From: Selenomonadaceae bacterium
GTDB lineage: Bacteria; Bacillota; Negativicutes; Selenomonadales; Selenomonadaceae
Direction: 5' to 3'
DNA length: 7,938 bases
Assembly: GCA_017453765.1 (NCBI GenBank)
Contig: JAFTEG010000193.1
Coordinates: 1-7,938, forward strand
Both the position numbers and the translations under genes were made by a program. Shown here one piece after another: positions 1 through 5,768 of the stretch (positions within the stretch are counted from its first letter, which is position 1; every line of letters starts with the position of its first letter). The notes below the pieces were generated by a model that saw nothing but the letters and a program-made list of their open reading frames with translations, was not told the DNA's origin and did no database searches.

Positions 1-1848
1 GGACGTCTTTCGGCTAACGTCGTCGATAGAGTCAACCGCCTCAACAATTTTTGACGCGCCTTCAGAAACTTTTTTCATCGAAGTGCCGATACCGGACATT
101 TGCTGTTTAATGCCGTCAACGCGTTTCATAATCTGCTGGAACTGTTCGCCGACTTCACGAATAGCCTCTGTACCTTCTTTAACGTCATTCGTGCCGCTTT
201 CCATAGCCTCAACCGCGTTTGCCGTGTCACTTTGAATGTTTGAAATTCTGTCACGAATTTGCTCGGCGGAAGTTTGAGATTCGGCGGCAAGTTTACGAAC
301 TTCCTCAGCTACAACCGCGAAACCGCGTCCCTGTTCACCTGCGCGTGCCGCCTCAATCGCCGCGTTCAATGCAAGCAAGTTAGTCTGCTCGGCAATGGCA
401 GAAATGGCCTCGACAATTTGACCGATTTGCTGAGAATTTTCGCCCAACTTTTTAACAACTTCAGCCGACGCGCTGACACTGCGTTCAATGTTGCTCATCT
501 TGCCAACCGCGCTCTTCATCAACTCTTCACCGCGTTGCGCCGCTCTTGCCGTTTCGTTCGACGCCTCTGTTACAACTTTCGTCTTTTCGGACATCTGTTC
601 AATGTCTTTGAAAACTACGTCGACATTTTCTTTCGCCGCATTAATGTCTTCCAACTGCTGATTCATATTGTTGCTGACGTCGCCTACAGACTCTGCAACG
701 TGAACCGAAGTATCGGCAGATTGTTGAGCGCTTGCAGTAAGCTGTTCACTAGCCGCCGCAACTTGATTCGCAGTATTCGCCATTTTGCTTATGACGTTGC
801 GCAAATTTTTACTCATCGTGTTAAACGCACCGGCAAGCGCGCCTATCTCGTCGGACGTGGTAACGGCAACGTCACCCATTTTCAAATTGCCTTCAGCCAA
901 CTGCGCGGCGTGACCGTGCAAGGCAATTATCGGCGTGGTAATTGATTGAGACATTTGGCGGAAAATTACCAGCATTGCAACAAGTCCGATTAATGTCAAG
1001 ATAATATAAACCATGCGAAGGTTGCGCGTCGTTGCGTAGATAAAACTTTCCTCAACCGATACGCCGATAATCCAGCCGGTTGTGTCAAGCGTCGTGTAAA
1101 CAAAAATTCTTGAATCGCCGTTGGCATCTGCAGGCAGTTCAAATCGTCCCGTAGGGTTGCTTAACATTTCTTGAAAGTGCGGAGCAAGTGACGGCAAAGA
1201 GTTCACATCTGCGGCAGGATTAGGCAGGTTGGTCGCCAAAATTTTGCCGTTGCGTTCAATGATTGTGCCGTAGCCTTGACCGCGATAATTAAGCTTTTTA
1301 ACCTGCTCATCAAGCACTGATAATGTAATGTCGTTGCACATTGCGCCGATAAATTGTCCGTTGGCTTTAATCGGCGCGGCGGCGGAAATTACAAGCTGAT
1401 TCGTGAAGACGTCAACGTAAGAATCGGTGAAAATAACTTTGTTTTCGTCACGCGCTCTTTTGTACCAGGGACGCGCGGTAGGATCAACTTTGCCTGTGGA
1501 ATCGCCGGCATTGTAACCTGCAAAGTAGCCGTCATTCAGTCCTACGGTCATTTCCAAAATGTCTTTGTCGGAAATTGCCCCGCCCAACATTTCATGCGTC
1601 TTCATTCGTGCCAAATCGCCATTAAGTGAGGTGAAGACATTTGAGCTGTATTCGACTGCCGACGCCTTCTTTGTAAGCCAGCCGTCCATTTCTTTTTTCT
1701 GCACGTCTATCAGCGCATAAATTTCACTTTCCAATGTCTCGGAAAGATTTTTGTTCGACATGTAGTAGCCGACAATCGATACTATCATGATTAAGCCGAC
1801 TGCCAATGCCGCGACAACCATAAATTTTTTTTGTAAACTGAACCCCAT
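1..1848 (-). CDS. Methyl-accepting chemotaxis protein, dCache-HAMP-MCP signal (C-terminus cut by window edge)
   Basis: Transmembrane chemoreceptor that signals to the CheA/CheW kinase array. The frame is open for 616 codons from the ATG at 1848 and runs off the window at base 1. Visible order: short cytoplasmic N-terminus, TM1 about residues 9-29, extracellular dCache_1-type sensor about 35-275, TM2 about 279-297, HAMP about 298-350, then the long coiled-coil signalling domain. The hairpin tip is unmistakable at about 480-525, with [19 protein letters not shown] followed by [16 protein letters not shown]. The sensor carries RPWY (R126, W128, Y129), Y144, D146 and D173, which matches the amino-acid-binding signature of dCache_1 receptors such as PctA, so the ligand is probably an amino acid (inference). 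Judging by the length of the arm before the tip, about 40-50 residues are missing. The start is supported by the purine-rich GGGGAAAAAGG just upstream. It is divergent from the glycosyltransferase gene. Confidence 0.96.
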   Translation of the reverse strand, partial: MGFSLQKKFMVVAALAVGLIMIVSIVGYYMSNKNLSETLESEIYALIDVQKKEMDGWLTKKASAVEYSSNVFTSLNGDLARMKTHEMLGGAISDKDILEMTVGLNDGYFAGYNAGDSTGKVDPTARPWYKRARDENKVIFTDSYVDVFTNQLVISAAAPIKANGQFIGAMCNDITLSVLDEQVKKLNYRGQGYGTIIERNGKILATNLPNPAADVNSLPSLAPHFQEMLSNPTGRFELPADANGDSRIFVYTTLDTTGWIIGVSVEESFIYATTRNLRMVYIILTLIGLVAMLVIFRQMSQSITTPIIALHGHAAQLAEGNLKMGDVAVTTSDEIGALAGAFNTMSKNLRNVISKMANTANQVAAASEQLTASAQQSADTSVHVAESVGDVSNNMNQQLEDINAAKENVDVVFKDIEQMSEKTKVVTEASNETARAAQRGEELMKSAVGKMSNIERSVSASAEVVKKLGENSQQIGQIVEAISAIAEQTNLLALNAAIEAARAGEQGRGFAVVAEEVRKLAAESQTSAEQIRDRISNIQSDTANAVEAMESGTNDVKEGTEAIREVGEQFQQIMKRVDGIKQQMSGIGTSMKKVSEGASKIVEAVDSIDDVSRKTS

Positions 1849-1925
1849 AACCTTTTTCCCCTTTTACCTTTCACCGCACTTTCTGACTTTACGCGGCGTC
1901 CCCCTTAGCATTTATTTTCTTTACG

Positions 1926-1955
1926 ATTTTACCAATTCGCTAAATTGAAATTCAA
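1926..1955 (-). promoter_or_regulatory. Candidate promoter of the chemoreceptor gene
   Basis: Read on the minus strand: -35 TTGAAT (1955-1950), an 18-bp spacer, and -10 TAAAAT (1931-1926). Transcription would start near 1920, about 70 bases before the ATG. The match to the vegetative consensus is moderate. A flagellar sigma-28 promoter was looked for and no well-spaced match was found. Confidence 0.4.
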
Positions 1956-2000
1956 TCCTTCAAACGTGACGGCGCATTTACAAAAAAATTTTTTTAGCTT

Positions 2001-2057
2001 GTGCTTATAGCTTATAGATGAATACTCAAAACTCTAATCTATAAGCTGACTAAGCAC
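2001..2057. repeat. Long interrupted inverted repeat (hairpin) between divergent promoters
   Basis: Two pairs of perfectly complementary arms are nested. GTGCTTA (2001-2007) pairs with TAAGCAC (2051-2057), and AGCTTATAGAT (2009-2019) pairs with ATCTATAAGCT (2037-2047). Only T2008 against GAC 2048-2050 is unpaired, and the loop is 17 bases. The left arm contains a tandem heptamer (GCTTATA twice, 2003-2016). The element is preceded by A7T7 (1982-1995) and stops one base before the -35 of the glycosyltransferase promoter. It lies upstream of both predicted transcription starts, so it is not an attenuator of either gene. An operator, a relic terminator or the edge of an inserted segment are possible. 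Confidence 0.6.
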
Positions 2058-2117
2058 TTTGCAAAAATCTTTTCTTTGATATATAATTAGCGCAGATTTT
2101 GAATGAAGAAACCTTAA
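2056..2117 (+). repeat. Copy A of duplicated promoter/leader (direct repeat with 3128-3190)
   Basis: This 62-base segment aligns with 3128-3190 upstream of serA. By hand alignment there are 7 mismatches and one 1-base gap, so about 55 of 63 columns are identical. The repeat covers the -35, the spacer, the -10 and about 30 transcribed bases, including the shared GCGCAGATTTTGAA and GAAGAAAC blocks. Similarity stops just beyond TTAA, before either ribosome-binding site. Confidence 0.85.
2059..2087 (+). promoter_or_regulatory. Promoter of the GT-D glycosyltransferase gene
   Basis: TTGCAA (-35, 2059-2064), exactly 17 bases, then a perfect TATAAT (-10, 2082-2087). The expected start is near 2094, giving a leader of about 50 bases. 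The near-identical promoter in front of serA supports it as real. Confidence 0.8.
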
Positions 2118-2143
2118 TGTTTAATAATGGAGATGTTACATAA
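2117..2143 (+). other. Possible 8-codon leader ORF abutting the glycosyltransferase start
   Basis: ATG at 2117 opens a frame encoding MFNNGDVT and ends with TAA at 2141-2143, directly followed in the same frame by the TTG start of the next gene. The GGAG used by the downstream gene (2129-2132) lies inside it. It has no clear ribosome-binding site of its own and may be chance. Confidence 0.2.
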
Positions 2144-3091
2144 TTGGACGATAAAGAGCAACTTGGAGAACAGTTTGTGCGACTTTGGAACAACAATCCG
2201 ATTTTTAGAAATAACGTAGCTTTTTTAACTCAAGTGCCTTTAAACCATGCATTCACTCAAGTTATCAATGAATGTATTGATAGAATGGAAGATTTTTACA
2301 GGTACGATTTATCGCAAGAGAATCCTGCTACTACCCCCCCCTTTTTTTTGCACATACTGAATGTTGAGGATACATTGGATTTGCTTTTAAATAATCATAA
2401 AAGTTTTTGCAGATTAGCTGATGGCGAATTTGAGATCATTCGCGGCGAATCTATGGCATTTCAAGAATACGATCCTAAACTGGCTGAAAGGCTATCCGGC
2501 ATTTTACAAAGTTACGATGATAAATGTTATGTCGGACTTGATAGCAGATATTTCCATTCAACTTCAAACTTACTTGATAAAGAAAAAAAGTTCGTAAGAT
2601 CACAAGGACGCATTATGCGGGAGGTTATGGAGAAATTTTGTAACAGAAAAAAATTATACATTGAGGCGTCTATAACGTGCTTTTACTTGCATTCCCCAAA
2701 AAATTATTCTATACCGGAATATACAGTACATTATGAAAAAATCAAGCAACTTTTTAAAAACAAGAAACTGGCAATTTTTTCAGGCAGAACGGTATTTGAT
2801 AACATTAAATTTAACGTTTTTGAATACGCTACTGAAAGAAGACATATTTTCACCGAATCTAAAAACGCTTGGCGCTGCTACAATGAAATTATATCTGCCG
2901 CAATGCAAATTCCAAAAGATTTTACACTGTGCTTTATACTCGGTCCCACCGCGACGGTGTTGGCATATGATTTGGCGCAAAAAGGTTATACGGCTTGGGA
3001 CATAGGACATATTGCCAAAGACTATGATCTGTTTATGAAAAATCGCGGCAAAGATTCTCAAGACGCGATGAAATTCTTTGATCCTGATTGA
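2144..3091 (+). CDS. GT-D fold (DUF1792) glycosyltransferase, possibly phase-variable
   Basis: A 315-residue putative sugar-nucleotide-dependent glycosyltransferase of the DUF1792/GT-D family. This family was first described for a streptococcal enzyme that extends the glycan on an adhesin. Family hallmarks seen: RLADGE at 90-95, which supplies the Asp-x-Glu pair proposed to bind metal and nucleotide sugar; a GLDSR block at 131-135; a Rossmann-like strand ending in FSGR (212-215); GPTATVLAYDL at 267-277; and the terminal DIGHI at 286-290. The first 70 residues look like a family-variable extension. No signal peptide or membrane segment is seen, so it should act in the cytoplasm on a surface glycan or glycoprotein. 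The start is TTG at 2144, with GGAG 11 bases upstream and an in-frame stop directly before it. Codon use is AT-richer than in serA (many AGA, ATA, AAT), suggesting acquisition. Acceptor and sugar cannot be read from sequence. Confidence 0.82.
   Translation: MDDKEQLGEQFVRLWNNNPIFRNNVAFLTQVPLNHAFTQVINECIDRMEDFYRYDLSQENPATTPPFFLHILNVEDTLDLLLNNHKSFCRLADGEFEIIRGESMAFQEYDPKLAERLSGILQSYDDKCYVGLDSRYFHSTSNLLDKEKKFVRSQGRIMREVMEKFCNRKKLYIEASITCFYLHSPKNYSIPEYTVHYEKIKQLFKNKKLAIFSGRTVFDNIKFNVFEYATERRHIFTESKNAWRCYNEIISAAMQIPKDFTLCFILGPTATVLAYDLAQKGYTAWDIGHIAKDYDLFMKNRGKDSQDAMKFFDPD
2334..2349 (+). repeat. C8T8 homopolymer pair inside the glycosyltransferase frame
   Basis: Eight C (2334-2341) are directly followed by eight T (2342-2349), encoding T64-P65-P66-F67-F68-L69. 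T8 runs recur elsewhere in this window, but C8 is unique and unexpected in an AT-rich gene. One base less puts TGA at 2358-2360 in frame, and one base more puts TGA at 2365-2367 in frame. Any net +1 or -1 slip therefore ends the protein before its catalytic motif, which is the classic design of a slipped-strand ON/OFF switch. In this window the gene is in the ON state. Confidence 0.7.
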
Positions 3092-3127
3092 TATCGTTAT
3101 TGACACGACAATCATTCTCCACGATTA

Positions 3128-3190
3128 ACTTTGCAAAAAAGTTTTCTTTGTTATATAATGCGGCGCAGATTTTGAACGAAGAAACTTTAA
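3128..3190 (+). repeat. Copy B of duplicated promoter/leader (direct repeat with 2056-2117)
   Basis: Second copy of the promoter/leader repeat, in front of serA. The 36 bases between the glycosyltransferase stop and this copy show no convincing terminator, so read-through from the upstream gene into serA is possible. Confidence 0.85.
3131..3159 (+). promoter_or_regulatory. Promoter of serA
   Basis: TTGCAA (3131-3136), 17 bases, TATAAT (3154-3159). Transcription should start near 3166, leaving a leader of about 52 bases. No riboswitch or T-box-like fold is visible in so short a leader, so control of serA is more likely by promoter strength and by feedback through its ACT domain. Confidence 0.82.
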
Positions 3191-3217
3191 CAAAAGTTTT
3201 GACTGGAGGTTTTTTTA

Positions 3218-4786
3218 TTGTTCAACATTCTTGCCGCCGACGGAATTGCCGGCGAAGGTATAGAGCTTTTAAGAAAAAATTTCAGCGTTGAAGTACGCGA
3301 CAAAATTTCGCATGAAGAACTTTTGGAAATTATTCCGCAGTTCGACGCCTTGATAGTTCGTTCCGCGTCTAAGGTCACGGCGGACGTTTTGGAGCGCGGG
3401 GAAAAATTAAAAATCATCGGGCGCGCAGGTGTAGGCGTTGACAATATCGACATTCAAGCGGCGACTGAAAAAGGCATTATCGTCATAAATTCGCCGGACG
3501 GCAACACTATAGCCGCCACTGAACATACCTTTGCAATGATGCTTGCCGTAAGCCGCAACATTCCGCAAGCCAACGCTACTATGCATAATGGTCAATGGGA
3601 CAGAAAAAAATATGTCGGCGTCGAACTTCGCAACAAGACTTTAGGCGTTATCGGTCTCGGCAGAATCGGAGCCGGCGTTGCCAAGCGCGCGCAGTCTTTT
3701 GAAATGAAAGTCATTGCCTACGATCCCTTCGTAAGTGCCGACCGCGCAGAAAGTCTCGGCGTAAAACTCGTAAGCCTTGACGAACTTTTCAAAACCGCCG
3801 ATTTTATCACGGTGCATATGCCGCTGACTAAGAAAACTGAAAATATGATTTCCCTTGCCGAAATGAAAACTATGAAACCGACGGTGCGGCTGATAAACTG
3901 CGCGCGCGGCGGAATTATAAATGAATCCGATTTAGCCGTTGCGTTGCAGGAAAAAATTATTGCAGGCGCGGCGATTGACGTTTTCACTTCGGAGCCTTTG
4001 GAAAATTCGCCGTTACAAAATCTGCCGAACATAATTTTAACGCCGCACTTAGGCGCGTCAACCGTTGAAGCGCAAATCGGCGTTTCTGTCGACGTTGCTC
4101 ACGGTATTATTGACGCACTCGGCGGCAAGCCCGTTGCAAGCGCCGTAAATATGCCGCACATTCCCACGCATGTTCTGAAAAAAATTACGCCGTACCTCGA
4201 CCTTGCCGAACGCTTGGGCAGGACAATTACCGCGCTTAGTAAAACTCCCGTTGCCAATCTTAAAATTAAAATCAACGGTCAAATTGTCGACGACAACACG
4301 TCTTTAATCTCAACCGCAGTTTTGAAAGGCGTTTTGTCCGACGCGCTTGACTTGCACGTTAATATGGTCAACGCGAATTTAATTGCCGGTGAACGCGGGA
4401 TAACTTATTCAGAAATTACGTCAAAAATTTCAAGCGGCTTTTCCAACACGATAACTGTCACGGCTAATGACAATTCCGTTACCGGTACGCTGTTCGGCGA
4501 CGAAGGGCGAATCGTTGAAATAAATAAATTCCGCGTTGACGTAGACCCGCACGCACGAATTTTAATTTGTCCGCACATAAACCGTCCCGGCGTCATCGGC
4601 GCTATCGGTACGTTGCTTGCGCAGTATCAAGTAAACATTTCCGGCATGCAGGTTGGCAAGACCGATATCGACGGCACTAACGTCATGGTGTTGACGCTGG
4701 ACAATCCCGTTTCGCAGGAAATTATTGATAAGGTGAAAGAGTACGACGCGATTTTTGACGCCGTGCTTGTGGCATTCGACGAATAG
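3218..4786 (+). CDS. serA: D-3-phosphoglycerate dehydrogenase
   Basis: Oxidises 3-phosphoglycerate to 3-phosphohydroxypyruvate with NAD, the committed step of L-serine synthesis in the cytoplasm. At 522 residues it is the long form of the enzyme. A substrate-binding half (about 1-95 and 285-315) encloses a Rossmann domain with GLGRIG at 146-151 and D169 (AYDP) for the NAD ribose. The catalytic set is visible: R230 in NCARGG, E259 in the SEP motif and H277 in TPHLGA. Residues about 320-440 form the intervening ASB-type domain, and about 449-520 form a C-terminal ACT domain (ICPHINRPGVIG), expected to bind serine for feedback. The start is TTG at 3218, with a strong GGAGG (3205-3209) 8 bases upstream. 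The product begins MFNILAADGIA, which is normal for the family. It has its own promoter and is followed by a palindromic element with a T8 run. No defects seen. Confidence 0.97.
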   Translation: MFNILAADGIAGEGIELLRKNFSVEVRDKISHEELLEIIPQFDALIVRSASKVTADVLERGEKLKIIGRAGVGVDNIDIQAATEKGIIVINSPDGNTIAATEHTFAMMLAVSRNIPQANATMHNGQWDRKKYVGVELRNKTLGVIGLGRIGAGVAKRAQSFEMKVIAYDPFVSADRAESLGVKLVSLDELFKTADFITVHMPLTKKTENMISLAEMKTMKPTVRLINCARGGIINESDLAVALQEKIIAGAAIDVFTSEPLENSPLQNLPNIILTPHLGASTVEAQIGVSVDVAHGIIDALGGKPVASAVNMPHIPTHVLKKITPYLDLAERLGRTITALSKTPVANLKIKINGQIVDDNTSLISTAVLKGVLSDALDLHVNMVNANLIAGERGITYSEITSKISSGFSNTITVTANDNSVTGTLFGDEGRIVEINKFRVDVDPHARILICPHINRPGVIGAIGTLLAQYQVNISGMQVGKTDIDGTNVMVLTLDNPVSQEIIDKVKEYDAIFDAVLVAFDE

Positions 4787-4807
4787 AGGCTGTTTGTAAT
4801 TTTGAAC

Positions 4808-4836
4808 CTACTTTCTTTTGGCGCAAAAGAAAGTAG
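4808..4836. repeat. Perfect 12-bp hairpin downstream of serA
   Basis: CTACTTTCTTTT (4808-4819) and AAAAGAAAGTAG (4825-4836) are exact complements around the 5-base loop GGCGC. Nothing like a T-run follows (CAAAGAAAA comes next), so on its own this is a palindromic repeat rather than a terminator. Confidence 0.75.
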
Positions 4837-4848
4837 CAAAGAAAACAT

Positions 4849-4964
4849 GGCGCGGATGTAGCTCGCATACCTTTTCGTAATTCCGGCGTTGACGTACGCA
4901 CAAAGTTACGATAAATTTAACGTTGACGTACGCAGCTCAAAGTACATCCGCGCCGATTTTTTTT
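4849..4964 (+). terminator. Candidate transcription terminator for serA built from the inner stem
   Basis: The 12-bp GC-rich stem GGCGCGGATGTA/TACATCCGCGCC closes a long structured loop and is followed after GA by T8 (4957-4964). The stem plus U-run resembles an intrinsic terminator for serA, although the 82-base loop is unusually long. Efficiency is uncertain. Confidence 0.45.
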
Positions 4965-4987
4965 GAATTTTGATTTTACAAACAACC

Positions 4988-5119
4988 CCTAAACCATAAC
5001 CTACCTTACTTTTTAATATATAGGCTCCGCTCGCCTTTTGGTGATTAAAAAATTTTAAAGAAGGGGAATGCGGTTTCCTTCCCACAGCTAAAACAAGGAG
5101 TATCCGCTGAGCATATTTG
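4988..5119 (+). other. Gene-free leader upstream of comEA with a small hairpin
   Basis: Together with the palindromic element this makes up the 330-base stretch without a gene. No convincing -35/-10 pair was found; TATATA at 5017-5022 lacks a matching -35. An 8-bp stem forms between GAAGGGGA (5060-5067) and TTTCCTTC (5074-5081), with a 6-base loop and two G-U pairs in RNA. AAGGAG follows at 5095-5100. The hairpin sits 13 bases before that ribosome-binding site and could affect translation, but nothing else supports this. Confidence 0.35.
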
Positions 5120-5689
5120 ATGATGAATAAGAAAATTATTTTGACAGCGATTTTGAGCGCGGCAGTTATTGTCGCGTCATTTTTTATTTTCAGCACGCAG
5201 GAAGTTGAGCCGCCGCCTGAAAATATTGAACCTGCGAAAAATGAAATTGCCGTTTATGTTTCGGGGCAAGTAAAAACCCCCGCCGTCATAACGTTGGAAG
5301 ACAGCGGGAGCTTAAGACTTGTTGACGCCGTGAATGCGGCGGGCGGTATGACGGAGCTTGCCGACACGGAGGCGATTAACCTTGCCGAGCCGTTAAGCGA
5401 CGGTCAGCATATTCACGTGCCGACGAAGGAAATTTTTTTTCGTGACATTGCCGCGCAGGCGTCCGGTACCAATTCAAATTCCAATTCAAATTCAAATGGC
5501 TTGATTAATATCAACACGGCGGACGCGAAAGAGTTGGAAAAACTTAAAGGCGTTGGTCCCGCGATTGCCGGCAGGATTATTGAGTACCGTGAGAGTAACG
5601 GCGCTTTTAAATCGATTGAAGAAATTAAAAAAGTTCGCGGCATTGGCGAAAAGACTTTTGAAAAGATGCGCGACGAAATTACGGTTTAG
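5120..5689 (+). CDS. comEA: ComEA-like DNA-binding protein (SLBB plus helix-hairpin-helix)
   Basis: Membrane-anchored DNA receptor of natural transformation: it binds incoming double-stranded DNA outside the membrane and passes it to the ComEC channel. Counting from TTG 5117 as residue 1, there is a single N-terminal membrane anchor at about 6-26, an acidic proline linker, an SLBB domain at about 44-106 (VYVSGQVKTPAV), a low-complexity Asn-Ser linker at 119-128, and a ComEA-type helix-hairpin-helix domain at about 130-188 (NINTADAKEL, LKGVGPAIA, VRGIGEKT). The 190-residue length is normal for Gram-positive ComEA. TTG, ATG and ATG stand in a row at 5117, 5120 and 5123, and a stop in frame at 5108 excludes earlier starts. 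The only clear AAGGAG lies 19 bases before the ATG at 5120, which is unusually far. No comEB or comEC follows, so it is an orphan here. Confidence 0.9.
   Translation: MMNKKIILTAILSAAVIVASFFIFSTQEVEPPPENIEPAKNEIAVYVSGQVKTPAVITLEDSGSLRLVDAVNAAGGMTELADTEAINLAEPLSDGQHIHVPTKEIFFRDIAAQASGTNSNSNSNSNGLININTADAKELEKLKGVGPAIAGRIIEYRESNGAFKSIEEIKKVRGIGEKTFEKMRDEITV
5471..5497 (+). repeat. Hexanucleotide tandem repeat in the ComEA linker
   Basis: Four AATTCM hexamers plus AAT encode alternating Asn-Ser between the SLBB and HhH domains. Because the unit is two codons, copy-number change would alter linker length without breaking the frame. Confidence 0.75.
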
Positions 5690-5693
5690 GGAA

Positions 5694-5768
5694 GAGTAAA
5701 GAGTTAGGAGTTAGGGATTAGGGATTAGAATTCTTAATCCTTAATCCTTAATCCTTAATTCTTAATTT
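5694..5768. repeat. Inverted heptanucleotide array between convergent genes, possible two-way terminator
   Basis: The stretch divides cleanly into sevens: GAGTAAA, GAGTTAG twice, GGATTAG twice, then AATTC (5729-5733) as centre, then TTAATCC three times, TTAATTC and TTAATTT. Left units pair in register with right units. GGATTAG with TTAATCC gives six Watson-Crick pairs plus one G-U, and GAGTTAG (5701-5707) with TTAATTC (5755-5761) pairs fully with wobble. The result is a stem of up to about 35 pairs, imperfect towards the ends, with a 5-base loop. It lies between convergent comEA and the response regulator and supplies the regulator's stop codon and last codons. It could terminate transcription from both sides, although no long T-run follows. 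Confidence 0.7.

Larger units (their letters stand above)
4788..4987. repeat. About 200-base nested inverted-repeat element (MITE- or REP-like)
   Basis: Outer ends: TGTTTGTAA (4791-4799) is the exact complement of TTACAAACA (4976-4984), and flanking GG/CC bases extend the match with one mismatch. Inside lie a perfect 12-bp hairpin (4808-4836) and a second perfect 12-bp pair, GGCGCGGATGTA (4849-4860) with TACATCCGCGCC (4943-4954). Pairing continues imperfectly from 4861-4870 to 4928-4936. The core contains a 14-base perfect direct repeat, CGTTGACGTACGCA at 4887-4900 and 4921-4934, imperfectly continued by CAAAGT(T)AC. No believable coding frame is present. It starts directly after the serA stop. 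Terminal inverted repeats, nesting and lack of coding suggest a non-autonomous mobile or dispersed palindromic repeat. This is inference from structure only. Confidence 0.6.

Noticed and set aside
259..945. 228-codon plus-strand open frame
   Set aside because: It lies opposite the chemoreceptor signalling domain, whose translation is unmistakable on the minus strand. The product has no recognisable domain and biased, Arg/Phe/Asn-rich content typical of an antisense shadow.
1354..1629. 91-codon plus-strand open frame
   Set aside because: Antisense to the dCache sensor of the chemoreceptor. No ribosome-binding site or family resemblance.
1866..1920. Possible sigma-28 (flagellar) promoter for the chemoreceptor
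   Set aside because: On the minus strand TAAATGCT is followed by GCCGCGTAA, but the spacing is about 9 rather than 11 and the -10 has an extra base. The match is too weak to report.
2733..3115. Open frames on both strands inside the end of the glycosyltransferase gene
   Set aside because: They overlap the conserved GT-D C-terminal motifs in other frames and encode nothing recognisable.
3092..3127. Terminator between the glycosyltransferase gene and serA
   Set aside because: Only a 4-bp ATTG/CAAT pairing and no T-run, so not a credible terminator.
4788..4987. CRISPR array or insertion sequence
   Set aside because: The repeat is only two copies with one 20-base spacing and there is no transposase frame, so neither a CRISPR nor a complete IS is supported.
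4627..5196. Minus-strand open frames across the end of serA, the palindromic element and the comEA start
   Set aside because: They cross the ACT domain, inverted repeats and comEA membrane anchor and have no family features. Coding through the hairpin is a by-product of its sequence.
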